IMG/VR virus record: IMGVR_UViG_3300025121_000045
Location: 1 to 64,000 of that record
Strand: one strand, 5' to 3'
Length of the DNA: 64,000 nt
Origin: a virus
Numbering within the stretch: the stretch's first letter is position 1; each line of letters starts with the position of its first letter. The translations under genes and the position numbers were made by a program. Shown here one piece after another: positions 22,471-31,523 of this stretch. The notes below the pieces were generated by a model. It searched no databases. It was not told the origin of the DNA and was given only the letters and a program-made list of their open reading frames with translations.

Positions 22471-23964
22471 ATGAAAGCCTGTAATAAAGGGACTTGCCGT
22501 TTTGCAAAACCCCTTGTTCTAAAGCGTGCATACGGAATATGCACCGACTCTGATGCCAACCACAATAAAGCATATAGCGCAGAGCTTCATCAAGACGAAG
22601 GAACATCAAATTATACGGTGTTCGTGAGTTACGGACGTGTAGGCGAGAAGATGGCTGAGCGCGAGTACCTGAATGATAACGGCTCTGCTCTTTCTCAGTA
22701 TGAAGCTGAACAGCAGTACAATGATCTTCTGAAGGACAAGTTCGGAGCCCCTAAGTGCTCTGCTTGTGGTAATAAGACGGATGTCGCAGGCGTTATGACC
22801 TGCTCCAAATGTAGCCGCAAGTACAACTTCAAGGACTATACCAAGAAATATGTGCCCGTTGACCTGGCCCAGGCGAAGGTAGGGTCAGACCACGGCAAGG
22901 CTATTGTGGATACCACCAAACTTACCACAGCATCGCAGGCTCAAGTACAGCCGGATCCGACAACTGTAATGTCAACGCCTTCTCTGGCACGTGAGATTGT
23001 GTCCTTCCTAACACATATTTTCGAGGAAGCTGGACAGGCAGCTCGATCCAGTTTGAATACTGGAGTGCTCAAGGCAACCGCTGACAATCCCCTTGGAACT
23101 CTGAGCCAGGCTCAATTGGAAGACGGTAGGGGTATTCTTGATGAGATTCGCCTTTTGCTATTAGATGGTAAAGACCATGCAACTTTGATGAAATTGACCA
23201 CTGGGTTTTATTCTACAATCCCACAGCAAATCGATAGACGGCCGGATTGGAATAGGCTTTGTATCGATAATTTGCCAAAGCTTAGTACGGCTATTGACCT
23301 TATTGACCTTCTTTCAGATGTAAAAGGAGTTCAGACTTCGTTCAAAAGTGGCACTACTGATTGGGACCGTTATGACAGTGTTGGAGCAGACCTTGAAGTA
23401 GTAGACCGTAATGATCCAGTATGGAAAAAGCTTGAGCAGAATGCTTTGAATTCTCGGGCACATAACCATCGTCAGTATGACCGAATGAAGGTTCGCAACA
23501 TTTTTAAGCTTCGTGTTTCTTCTCAGAAAGACCACAACTGGCTTGATCCGAATAAGGTGGGCAATGTGCAGGCTTTGTACCACGGTAGTCGTAATGCAAA
23601 CATCCTTGGTATTACGACTAAGGGCTTGCTTCTACGGCCTCCGGGAGCCGTAATTACAGGAAGCATGTATGGAGCGGGACTATATTTTGGGTCGAATTCA
23701 TCAAAGAGTCTACAATATTCTCAGGGCGGTTGGGGGGGTACAGGCAACAGAAGCAATAATGTTTATCTTTATGTTTGCTCCCTTGCGCTAGGACGTATTA
23801 AAGAATACACGACGGCTCAGACACATTTGACTGCCCCACCTTCTGGGTATCATTCAGTAAAGGGGGTTCCTGGGGTACAGCTGGTAAATGAAGAATATAT
23901 TGTTTATACTCTTCGTCAGCATCGACTCGACTATATTATGGACATTAGCCCTGACGGACGTTAA
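22471..23964 (+). CDS. Poly(ADP-ribose) polymerase (PARP) with WGR-like domain
   Basis: PARPs transfer ADP-ribose from NAD+ to proteins or nucleic acid. This 497-aa protein has a WGR-like segment (YTVFVSYGRVGEKM near 48-61), a four-cysteine zinc finger (CSAC, CSKC near 94-115), a helical regulatory region, and a catalytic domain with the complete H-Y-E triad: H371 in YHGSR, Y405 in GAGLYFGS and E475 in NEEYIVY. Glu at the last position fits chain-forming PARPs. The gene looks more GC-rich with less AGA usage than its neighbours, hinting at acquisition or high expression. A removal enzyme is encoded at 32347. Confidence 0.92.
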   Translation: MKACNKGTCRFAKPLVLKRAYGICTDSDANHNKAYSAELHQDEGTSNYTVFVSYGRVGEKMAEREYLNDNGSALSQYEAEQQYNDLLKDKFGAPKCSACGNKTDVAGVMTCSKCSRKYNFKDYTKKYVPVDLAQAKVGSDHGKAIVDTTKLTTASQAQVQPDPTTVMSTPSLAREIVSFLTHIFEEAGQAARSSLNTGVLKATADNPLGTLSQAQLEDGRGILDEIRLLLLDGKDHATLMKLTTGFYSTIPQQIDRRPDWNRLCIDNLPKLSTAIDLIDLLSDVKGVQTSFKSGTTDWDRYDSVGADLEVVDRNDPVWKKLEQNALNSRAHNHRQYDRMKVRNIFKLRVSSQKDHNWLDPNKVGNVQALYHGSRNANILGITTKGLLLRPPGAVITGSMYGAGLYFGSNSSKSLQYSQGGWGGTGNRSNNVYLYVCSLALGRIKEYTTAQTHLTAPPSGYHSVKGVPGVQLVNEEYIVYTLRQHRLDYIMDISPDGR

Positions 23965-23976
23965 TATTTCCTCTTA

Positions 23977-24037
23977 GATTACCCCCTCCCTATACGTTAT
24001 TATATCACCATAAAGTAATCCACTACAAGGGGTAATC
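23977..24037 (+). promoter_or_regulatory. CGTT motif inside a 9-bp start hairpin
   Basis: GATTACCCC (23977-23985) pairs with GGGGTAATC (24029-24037), just before ATG 24040. The loop holds CGTTATTATAT from 23995. The GGGG ribosome site is in the 3' arm. Confidence 0.55.
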
Positions 24038-24039
24038 AA

Positions 24040-24351
24040 ATGACAAAGACCGTTAAATACTCCGGGTACACTCAAGAAAATTTCAAAGATGCCTTTATTG
24101 GATGGGGTGACGATAGACCTGGTTTTATTCCAGACCTCAAAGAAGGAATTCCGGTCCTGCTTGAAGTCACAAAATACAAGAATGAGGACAAACCACGTAG
24201 TAAGACTGTATGGCGCAATGTAATATGGTCTTTTGACCAGAAAGTGGGTTGTGACCAAATCGTTTATGCTGCCGAATACCATAACAGCAAAGACCAAGCC
24301 TTACATCGGGACTTAATTCTAAAGTACATTGGAGGGATACTATGTACTTGA
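24040..24351 (+). CDS. Hypothetical protein, 103 aa
   Basis: A soluble protein with no recognised domain; overlaps the next gene by 10 nt. Confidence 0.62.
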   Translation: MTKTVKYSGYTQENFKDAFIGWGDDRPGFIPDLKEGIPVLLEVTKYKNEDKPRSKTVWRNVIWSFDQKVGCDQIVYAAEYHNSKDQALHRDLILKYIGGILCT

Positions 24352-24608
24352 CTAATGCAGAAAAAGACCTCCTTATTAAGGTGTTGAAAGATTACAGGAA
24401 AGAAGAACAGAGTCGTGGGTGTAGTGACTATACTATATCTAACACAGAAGATAGTTTGTCTGTATGGAAAGAAATAATTACTTCTGCTCCATGGTATGAT
24501 CCATCCGAAATGAGAGTGGAAACAGAAAGTGAAGATCCAGAATTAAGCTGCACTACTACAGAGATTCTTGATTTTCTTATCCGTAAATTAGACACAATAC
24601 AGGAATAA
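24342..24608 (+). CDS. Hypothetical protein, 88 aa
   Basis: An acidic helical protein in the same operon; GGAGGG precedes its start. No family recognised. Confidence 0.62.
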   Translation: MYLTNAEKDLLIKVLKDYRKEEQSRGCSDYTISNTEDSLSVWKEIITSAPWYDPSEMRVETESEDPELSCTTTEILDFLIRKLDTIQE

Positions 24609-24609
24609 T

Positions 24610-24978
24610 ATGAGATTTCAACCTCAAAAAGTACCTTTGAATTGCTTGCTCGGGAAAACGCTAGCACGAGTCCTTGTAGGACCCCAAACTGTTCATTTCC
24701 AGACGGTGTGTGGTAGTACCTTTACTCTCGGACATGAACAACAGTGTTGTGAGACGGTATATGTTGAGCTGAGTGAAGGTGACCAAGAAACTCTACTTGG
24801 AGAAGTGACTGTTTTTGAATTAGTAAAAGAAAAGACCAAAGGGACTATGGTATGGGCATTTTATAAGCTCACAACGAAAAATGGTTACAACACTTTCAGG
24901 TTTACAAAAGATCTAGAGACTTTTTATTCTGTTGACGTGGACTTTTGTCTCATAGACCCGGAGAGTTACCCTAAATGA
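24610..24978 (+). CDS. DUF7448-like protein, 122 aa
   Basis: The patterns LLGKTLARV, GHEQQCCETVYVE, MVWAFYKLTTKNG and FYSVDVDF match a family of small phage and bacterial proteins that I recall as DUF7448 (function unknown). It begins one base after the previous stop. Confidence 0.6.
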   Translation: MRFQPQKVPLNCLLGKTLARVLVGPQTVHFQTVCGSTFTLGHEQQCCETVYVELSEGDQETLLGEVTVFELVKEKTKGTMVWAFYKLTTKNGYNTFRFTKDLETFYSVDVDFCLIDPESYPK

Positions 24979-25033
24979 TTACCCTAACAGAAAATATGGA
25001 TTAATTTCTCTCTGATTACTTCTTTAGTGTTGT

Positions 25034-25066
25034 CGTTATTCATATGTGGTTGTTATCCAATATGAA
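25034..25066 (+). promoter_or_regulatory. CGTT motif plus 7-bp start hairpin
   Basis: CGTT at 25034-25037; TTCATAT (25039-25045) pairs with ATATGAA (25060-25066), just before the GAAAG site and ATG 25076. Upstream at 24975-25004 a 9-codon frame repeats the first six codons of this gene. Confidence 0.45.
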
Positions 25067-25075
25067 AGACTATAA

Positions 25076-25291
25076 ATGATTACTCTAACAGAAAAAGATG
25101 AATATTGTCTTGAGACAGACTTAACTACCTTAGAGGGGAAAACAGAACTTCTGAATTTCCTTCAAAACTCTTCTTTCCCTGAAAAATTGACCTTGATTGT
25201 GAATAACGAGAATTTTTATACCTTCGGAACTTCTTCAGAAAGGTTCCAATTTTCTCTTGGGTTCATATTGCTTTGGAAAATTATTGCCTAA
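25076..25291 (+). CDS. Hypothetical protein, 71 aa
   Basis: A small Leu/Phe-rich protein with a hydrophobic C-terminus. A truncated duplicate of its first codons lies 101 nt upstream. Confidence 0.58.
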   Translation: MITLTEKDEYCLETDLTTLEGKTELLNFLQNSSFPEKLTLIVNNENFYTFGTSSERFQFSLGFILLWKIIA

Positions 25292-25292
25292 C

Positions 25293-25352
25293 GTCTCCCT
25301 GACTATTATTTTGTGACTATCGTTTTCCATAGATAATAAAACTACAGGAGAC
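25293..25352 (+). promoter_or_regulatory. CGTT motif in the loop of a 6-bp start hairpin
   Basis: GTCTCC (25293-25298) pairs with GGAGAC (25347-25352), which is the ribosome site for ATG 25357. CGTT at 25321-25324 is in the loop. Confidence 0.4.
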
Positions 25353-25356
25353 TTTT

Positions 25357-25725
25357 ATGAAGCAGCTCACCCTTGGACAACTGATCACTATCCTTTCTAA
25401 CCTTCCTCAAGGTGCTTTAACTAATTGCAATGGTGGATTTTTCTCGTATCGTGGGCGATATGATGAATGTGCCATGGAACCTTCATCATATGAGAATCCA
25501 CCTAGGTATGCTACCGTTGGGGAGCTTCTAAAAGAGGCTAAAGAAGCGATGACGAGTAGAGCTTTCTGGGGTTGGAAAAATTCGGAAGAACCTTATTATT
25601 TTGACACAGAAACTCCAATGTGGATTGGAAACGATTACGAATACCCAGGGCTTGCGTTGACAGAGTTTAAAGAAATAGACGGGGTGTATAAAGCAGTAGG
25701 GGTCCTTGAAGAAGATCTGAAGTGA
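25357..25725 (+). CDS. Hypothetical protein, 122 aa
   Basis: Tyr/Trp-rich soluble protein, no family recognised; the motif SYRGRYDECAMEP is distinctive. Good AGGAG site. Confidence 0.62.
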   Translation: MKQLTLGQLITILSNLPQGALTNCNGGFFSYRGRYDECAMEPSSYENPPRYATVGELLKEAKEAMTSRAFWGWKNSEEPYYFDTETPMWIGNDYEYPGLALTEFKEIDGVYKAVGVLEEDLK

Positions 25726-25766
25726 TACTGGTTATGTGTTGTCAAAAACTACGAGGCGTTTGAATC

Positions 25767-26240
25767 ATGCAAGATGACTTAGACTTTATTGACCTTGTTC
25801 GAGGCATATATTCTAAAATAGACTCAAAGCGTATTGTAATACTATACCATGATAAAGAACTTAGCTATGCGTCTTTATTGGATGTGCATCTAGCGCCATT
25901 TAAACGCTTATGCGGAATGTACTCAGAAAAGATATTTGTATCCATGCTTACACCAGAAGTAGAAGAATATATATTAAACAGTAGCGTGATACTTATCCTA
26001 TTTGAAACTAGATTGACCTCTTCCATATCTCAAAATCTTTTGATGAGGCTAAATAAATCTGTCAAACCGAATCAAATTATATTACCTATTTTATTAAGAT
26101 CAAATCATCTTATAGAAACCACACCTTTTGCAAACACTAAAACATGTCCTTCTAAGCCTGTAGAAAAATGGCGAAGTAAAGACGAAGCTTTTGTAGAAAT
26201 TGTAAGGACAGTTAGGTATTTAACAGAATCTCGAACTTGA
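25767..26240 (+). CDS. TIR-domain-like protein, possibly catalytically dead
   Basis: This 157-aa protein has the TIR layout: KRIVILYHDKEL near 22-33, VILILFETRLTSS near 74-86, then LPILLRSNHLIETTPFA and PVEKWRSKDEAFVEIVRTVRYL. The last two blocks match bacterial TIR proteins well. In active TIR NADases a catalytic Glu follows the serine-rich turn; here the segment SSISQNLLMRLNKS has none. It may therefore be a decoy or inhibitor of TIR signalling rather than an NADase. GAGG is a fair ribosome site. Confidence 0.6.
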   Translation: MQDDLDFIDLVRGIYSKIDSKRIVILYHDKELSYASLLDVHLAPFKRLCGMYSEKIFVSMLTPEVEEYILNSSVILILFETRLTSSISQNLLMRLNKSVKPNQIILPILLRSNHLIETTPFANTKTCPSKPVEKWRSKDEAFVEIVRTVRYLTESRT

Positions 26241-26292
26241 CTACATGCCCGTATTGTATGTTTCATAGTAAACATCCATATAAGGATCTATC

Positions 26293-27432
26293 ATGGAATT
26301 TTTCACATCTAGAGAAAATGCAGCTTGGGTTAAAAAGCTTCAAGAAGCAGACATAGCTCAACCAGGGGATACTTGGAATACTAATTGGAATAGAAAGTCT
26401 GCGATTCAAGCTCAATGGAGAGCAGAAAAACTTAAAAGAATGTCTCAGTATCCTACTTACATTGTCCGGTATTTCGTAGTAGAGGTAGGGGAAGCTTTAA
26501 CAGGTAACCGTAAAGTAATTTATGATGAAGACATTTGGGAAGACATACATACATCACTCTCAGAAGATGCAGACCCTGACCTAATAATGTTGTTTAGACA
26601 AAATACAGATAAGAGTGAGGTAGGGTGCGGATTTCAAGATAGGTATGAAGCAGTAAACACCCCTCAAGTAAGATGGACCGTACATACGTTATTATCAAGC
26701 CTTGCCGTGATACCAAGGTCATGGGGACGTAGTGCTACTCTTAGGTTTTGGAGGGGGATAGGTAAACAAGCTAAGTTTGGGACAAAATACCCTGGCTTTG
26801 GAGTATTGTCTGCCGACAACGGCTGGACTACTAGAGAAGCGGACGCTATATCCTATGTCTTTTGCAAAGGGGACGTAGGTTCTCTTCTAATGGAAGATTG
26901 TTCGGATGATCAAGTCGATGCCGTTAACCGAGATGAAGATGTAGAATATGGGGTAGAATTCGTAGCTACCCGTAAAGAGCGAGACGATGCTTTCATCAAA
27001 ATGCTTTTAGGTCTTCTTGAAAAAGAAGGTTTAGACGCACCAGCACCACCTCCCAAGAAAGAAGTGAAAGAGTACGTCAAAAAGACTTTGACGGTTGGTC
27101 AAGTTATAGAACAGAAACATCTTAAAGATTTGTCTGAAGGTGATCTTTTAAGATGGACTGTGTTAGATAGGTATTCCAAAAAAGGGCATCTCGTTTATAG
27201 AGTATATGAGTTAATGTTTGTAAGTCGTAGTACAGGTAAGATTCAATATAGACCTATATGTAAAAATAAAGCTTTTGCTATACTAGAAGGTTCTTCTTCT
27301 AGATTATACGGCTATATAGGTGGAGGAAAAGAAGGAAAAGCGGAGTATCTTGGAAAGTTTTCAGGAGATATAGTAGACGTAGAAGTTAAATGGGAACCAG
27401 TAACAACACGTTCGGAGAAGATTAATGAGTGA
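26293..27432 (+). CDS. Hypothetical protein, 379 aa
   Basis: A two-part soluble protein joined by a short Pro/Lys linker near residues 251-258 (APAPPPKKE). The C-terminal part is probably beta-rich. No family recognised. It overlaps the next small gene by 8 nt. A 6-bp hairpin (ATGTTT/AAACAT) lies upstream, near 26258-26275. Confidence 0.65.
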   Translation: MEFFTSRENAAWVKKLQEADIAQPGDTWNTNWNRKSAIQAQWRAEKLKRMSQYPTYIVRYFVVEVGEALTGNRKVIYDEDIWEDIHTSLSEDADPDLIMLFRQNTDKSEVGCGFQDRYEAVNTPQVRWTVHTLLSSLAVIPRSWGRSATLRFWRGIGKQAKFGTKYPGFGVLSADNGWTTREADAISYVFCKGDVGSLLMEDCSDDQVDAVNRDEDVEYGVEFVATRKERDDAFIKMLLGLLEKEGLDAPAPPPKKEVKEYVKKTLTVGQVIEQKHLKDLSEGDLLRWTVLDRYSKKGHLVYRVYELMFVSRSTGKIQYRPICKNKAFAILEGSSSRLYGYIGGGKEGKAEYLGKFSGDIVDVEVKWEPVTTRSEKINE

Positions 27433-27607
27433 CACAATAGAAAAAGTAGAAACCTGTACACATAAGCATCATGGAATTCATTCTATGATGCCTTTTAATT
27501 GGAAATCTAAGATATATTGTACAGCTATAGCTATTCCAGGATTAGGATTCATCCTTCATTGGACAATACATATCTTATCAAATTTGTTTGGTTTGCCTTG
27601 TCCTTAA
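27425..27607 (+). CDS. Small membrane protein, 60 aa
   Basis: A His/Cys-containing N-terminus (CTHKHHGIH), then a hydrophobic segment IYCTAIAIPGLGFILHW. Coupled to the preceding gene. Function unknown. Confidence 0.6.
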   Translation: MSDTIEKVETCTHKHHGIHSMMPFNWKSKIYCTAIAIPGLGFILHWTIHILSNLFGLPCP

Positions 27608-27699
27608 ACTTACTTGAAATAAGTGGTTAAGTATGAGAAAAAGGCAGTATTAATAGTATTTCTATTTGTTCTATGGGCTTAGAACACTTCCTTAAAAGT

Positions 27700-27936
27700 C
27701 TAATTCAATATTTCTCTTAGATCTACATACCCTCCGGTAGGTGGCTCCAAATCTAATTCTGAAAATCTTCTAGAGAATACAGCAAAAATTTTATGGATGT
27801 GGTCAGCTTTATACCCCTCTGACTCTAATTGTCTAACAAAATTAATGGTATTCATAGACCTAGATTTATTCCATAGATCCTCTGGGGTCAATTCTCTAAC
27901 GTATAAGTCCCATTCTTGTAATGTGATTGGTTTCAT
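27700..27936 (-). CDS. Hypothetical protein, 78 aa
   Basis: Last gene of the minus-strand helicase operon, 10 nt after its neighbour. Helical; no domain recognised. It converges with the + strand genes across a 92-nt gap that contains a small CTTA...TAAG repeat. Confidence 0.62.
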   Translation of the reverse strand: MKPITLQEWDLYVRELTPEDLWNKSRSMNTINFVRQLESEGYKADHIHKIFAVFSRRFSELDLEPPTGGYVDLREILN

Positions 27937-27946
27937 TTATATTTCC

Positions 27947-28219
27947 TCAAAAAAGATCAGGTGATTGGTACTCTGAAAAACTCCATTGAGCTAACTTTAT
28001 TTTAGTTTTAATTTCTTTCAAATCTTTTCCAAGCATTTCAAAACTTTTTCTTTCTAAGTCTCCATAATCTCTGTAACCTGACCTATTAATAGCATCAAAA
28101 CGTTTTTCATATTCTTCTAATTTGTCAGACGTGTCTCTCAAAGCCAAAAAAACCTCGAAAGATAAATCATAGCCTGGAGACCTTTTACCATTTGTTGTAA
28201 AACCATCCTTATAAATCAT
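27947..28219 (-). CDS. Hypothetical protein, 90 aa
   Basis: A charged helical protein whose start overlaps the helicase stop (ATGA). It may be a helicase accessory subunit, inferred from coupling only. Confidence 0.62.
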   Translation of the reverse strand: MIYKDGFTTNGKRSPGYDLSFEVFLALRDTSDKLEEYEKRFDAINRSGYRDYGDLERKSFEMLGKDLKEIKTKIKLAQWSFSEYQSPDLF

Positions 28220-31200
28220 GCAGCTTCCTCATATTCTGTTTCTCCTATCCGACATGGATTAGGACTCATAGTTAATTCCATAAGTTTTCTATTCAAACCT
28301 GTATAATAGGAAGACACCCAAGTCATTTCTCTAATCTCTTTTCCAAGAGCCTCTGTTTGGCTCTCTATTACAACAGAGTCAAACAGATCCTCTTCAAGCT
28401 CCTGCATCCATCTTCTAATCTCGTCTAAGGTGGCATCTGTTTGATCTTCTACTTCATTATAAACGGCGTCTAAAGTATATTCTTTAACACTTTGAGACTG
28501 GCCTTGTCTCCAACATCTACCGGTACGTTGTTTCATTACCTCAGCGTTCCAAGTATCTCTATCAAGATTTATAGTAGTATCAAATGCTTGAAGATTTTGG
28601 CCTACCGCATAGGTAGCCGTTAAGATACATGCTATAACGTTTGGATCCGGACATATGATTCTCGATAGCACATATGTCTTCCATTCTTCAGCGGGATAAG
28701 TTTTGCCATCAAGATCAGTGTACTCTTTAGGTCTATAAGTTTTGTACGCTTTACCATTTTGGTACAATACGATCTCTGTAGGGTAGCAGACTGCTATAAT
28801 TTTCATAGAGAAACGTTGTGACAGCCTTGGAGCAACATGTCCCGCAAAGCTAGGCGTATCAGTGTGCAATAAAGATCTCGATCCTTTGTCAACCTGTTCA
28901 TCAATTATGTTGATGCATTCTTGGACCTTTGGGTTAACTATAGGACCTTGACTTCTTTCCTCCGGAGTCAGACTCGATTCAATAGTCTCTGGAGTATTAG
29001 CTAAATCATTCAAGGTTTTCAACACAGCCGCAAAGCGTATCCTGAAAGCTTCTAAATCATTTCTCTTAGCTTGTGGATCGTCCCATGCCCTATCTCTATA
29101 TTTAATGACTAATGCTTTGAGGACATCACTTATCTTTTGTGTTACTTCTCTATATCTCTTCTCTACACGAGGATCCATAGTAACTGTCTTGGTAGTAGAC
29201 TTTAGATCCGGAAGAGCTACTTCTTCTACATCTCTCTTGTCTGCATAGAATAAATTCCTCTTAACCCATACTCTAAACTCTCTTAGTATGATAGGATCGT
29301 TTTTGATGCCTACTACACGTCCACCAACTATCTCACAGAATCTACTCTTAAACTCTTGTAAAGATTTTCTGCCTTGTGGAGTATTAAGGTTTACATTATT
29401 GGATACGGCAGCTAAAGTGAATACTTCTACAGGGTTTCTTGTCATAGGCGAAGCTGTTAGAAGTATTTTTCTAGAATGTTTCAAACTCATGGCTGCTTGA
29501 GTTACTCCTGAGTCAACATTCTTGAATTTTTGAGCTTCATCAAAGAAAATAGCTACGTAATCTTCTCCATATTTAGGATCTCTATCTCTATATTGAGTAA
29601 ACTTACGATAAGTAATGATGTCTGTTACTTTCAACACTTCAGACGGGTCTTCGCAAAACTTATGTATTTCTTTGGGTAAATTACCTATTAAGGATGTGTC
29701 ACATACGAATAGGAAACGTCCATTATTATCAGGTTCCGAATCTATTCCATCTCTCTTTAATTTCTTTATCATTGCTATAGCAGAAAGAGTTTTCCCTATT
29801 CCCACGTCTAAAGCACAGACTCCATTATTGCCTCTGGATTCCATCCATGCCAAAGCTTGTTTTTGTTTTATTAGGAGTGTTACTCCTGGTCTAAACCCTC
29901 CAATGGCATCCGTTGTGTAATTCTTTAAGTTTTCCTTTTCGGTAGCTAGGTCAAACTCAGCCAGTTTCAAGAAATATTCTCGAATCTTATCTATAGCTGC
30001 CTTGGACATGGAAAAACTTCCTAAAGCTTGTCTAACAGCCGCAAAGTCTTTTGGGTCAAATCTAAAGCTAGAGCTACGACTATTAGAAACCTTTTCTACG
30101 GTACTTATTTGACCCGCTAAATTACTCAAGGCTTGACGGAATAGAGTATATTTTTGAGTAGAAGGAATCTTGATATATAATTTTCCATTCTGGTCTAGAG
30201 TGACATAAGGCTCTCTATTCACTCGGACATTTGGATTTCCGTCTTGACTTTTTATTTCTATTTTTGTAGTGAGCTGCGTATCAGGATCAAAATTGAATGC
30301 AACACCTTCTATTTGTCTACCCGCGTCATTAACCAAGTCATCAACAACAAAACCTTTGAATCTGCCCTCAGAAACAACACGTTCTCCATTTATTTCTATA
30401 GTAGGATAGATACGTGTTATACCATGTTGTTTAGCTTTGTCATCTGTTATAGCTACGTAGAGAGGTGTTTGACCTTGAGATTTTTCCGTTACGTCAGATT
30501 CTGAATATCTTCTTATTTCATTAAGATCAGTAGGGAAAATTCGTAAAGACTTTTTCTCTGCTTGTTGTTTTTCTTTCAAGTAAGAAGTAAAAGATTCATT
30601 GTCTTGAGATGTTACCATACCTGTGTTCTTATCACGGTAATAGATTATTTTGTCACCAGTCTCTGTAGTAGCAGACCAAAATAATTGTCCAAATCTTTTG
30701 GTTCTAACCGGCTCATACCCGTCAGATTTTATTTTGGATTGAATTTTTCTTTCTTCTTCCTGTAAAATCTCTTTTTGTTGGACTATTGTTTCATAGGCGG
30801 AAGGATCATCTCGTTTTAACCGCAATAAACTTTCTTCTTGATCCGTAACACTTCTAAAGAATTTCCAACTTCCTATACCTCTTTCCATACCTTTTAAGAA
30901 TACGTCTTTTTCAGCGGCTACTAATTCTATCAAATTACCATACAAAACCGCAATATCAACATAATTAGCTCTAGAAACATGTTCATTATCTACTCTTCTT
31001 AAGAGTAGAAGTAGATCCGCAGATATAGCTTTGAACTTATTCTTAGCATTTTCAGAAGTTAGTCCAGTATATATAATTCTACGCAAATTTCTAAACGCGT
31101 CTTCAAAACTATAACCTGGACTAAAAGTCTCATCTGACCATTTAGATTTCAAATGTTCATACATCGTAAAAAAGGGAAGTCTTCTAGGTCCTTGAGAGGA

Positions 31201-31299
31201 CCTAAGTTTAGACCAAACTGTTTCCGAAAATTGAGAAAACAGTGACACAAGGACACCATTTGTATTGTCTTTAATTCTTGCGGCAGATATATACGGCAT
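28216..31299 (-). CDS. SNF2/SF2-type DNA helicase or translocase, 1027 aa
   Basis: The N-terminal 480 residues are of unknown function. The C-terminal half is a superfamily 2 motor: GFRPGVTLLIKQKQALAW (Q-like), motif I LDVGIGKTLSA, motif II FFDEAQKFKN, motif III LLTASPMTRNP, and a helicase C lobe with TATYAVGQNLQAFDTTI and RTGRCWRQGQSQSVKEY (motifs V and VI, SNF2-like). It should hydrolyse ATP and move along or remodel nucleic acid. AGGAG lies before its start on the minus strand. It is the head of a three-gene minus-strand operon. Confidence 0.9.
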   Translation of the reverse strand: MPYISAARIKDNTNGVLVSLFSQFSETVWSKLRSSQGPRRLPFFTMYEHLKSKWSDETFSPGYSFEDAFRNLRRIIYTGLTSENAKNKFKAISADLLLLLRRVDNEHVSRANYVDIAVLYGNLIELVAAEKDVFLKGMERGIGSWKFFRSVTDQEESLLRLKRDDPSAYETIVQQKEILQEEERKIQSKIKSDGYEPVRTKRFGQLFWSATTETGDKIIYYRDKNTGMVTSQDNESFTSYLKEKQQAEKKSLRIFPTDLNEIRRYSESDVTEKSQGQTPLYVAITDDKAKQHGITRIYPTIEINGERVVSEGRFKGFVVDDLVNDAGRQIEGVAFNFDPDTQLTTKIEIKSQDGNPNVRVNREPYVTLDQNGKLYIKIPSTQKYTLFRQALSNLAGQISTVEKVSNSRSSSFRFDPKDFAAVRQALGSFSMSKAAIDKIREYFLKLAEFDLATEKENLKNYTTDAIGGFRPGVTLLIKQKQALAWMESRGNNGVCALDVGIGKTLSAIAMIKKLKRDGIDSEPDNNGRFLFVCDTSLIGNLPKEIHKFCEDPSEVLKVTDIITYRKFTQYRDRDPKYGEDYVAIFFDEAQKFKNVDSGVTQAAMSLKHSRKILLTASPMTRNPVEVFTLAAVSNNVNLNTPQGRKSLQEFKSRFCEIVGGRVVGIKNDPIILREFRVWVKRNLFYADKRDVEEVALPDLKSTTKTVTMDPRVEKRYREVTQKISDVLKALVIKYRDRAWDDPQAKRNDLEAFRIRFAAVLKTLNDLANTPETIESSLTPEERSQGPIVNPKVQECINIIDEQVDKGSRSLLHTDTPSFAGHVAPRLSQRFSMKIIAVCYPTEIVLYQNGKAYKTYRPKEYTDLDGKTYPAEEWKTYVLSRIICPDPNVIACILTATYAVGQNLQAFDTTINLDRDTWNAEVMKQRTGRCWRQGQSQSVKEYTLDAVYNEVEDQTDATLDEIRRWMQELEEDLFDSVVIESQTEALGKEIREMTWVSSYYTGLNRKLMELTMSPNPCRIGETEYEEAA

Positions 31300-31382
31300 G
31301 TTATTACTCCTGATTTTCTTATCACAATCACAAAAAGAATATGTTTACGATAGGGAGTTTTGTATTTACCCGAATAGCCCTA

Positions 31383-31386
31383 AACG
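31383..31386 (-). promoter_or_regulatory. CGTT-type candidate promoter motif, minus strand
   Basis: Read on the minus strand the segment is ATTCGTTTAGGGCTATTC, about 85 nt before the helicase start. It resembles the CGTTTAGAGGGAT element at 4373. The 224-nt divergent gap also holds a CCGTTG/CAACGG hairpin near 31453-31473. Confidence 0.3.
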
Positions 31387-31523
31387 AATGTTTATCTTGA
31401 TGCAAAATTTTTAGACAAAATGTATTTTTTATCTGACTTTCTGAATTGTGGGTCCGTTGGGTTTATAACAACGGGCAAAAAGGTAAGCCCATCAAAACCA
31501 ACTAATAGAAAAGGGTACTGTAA

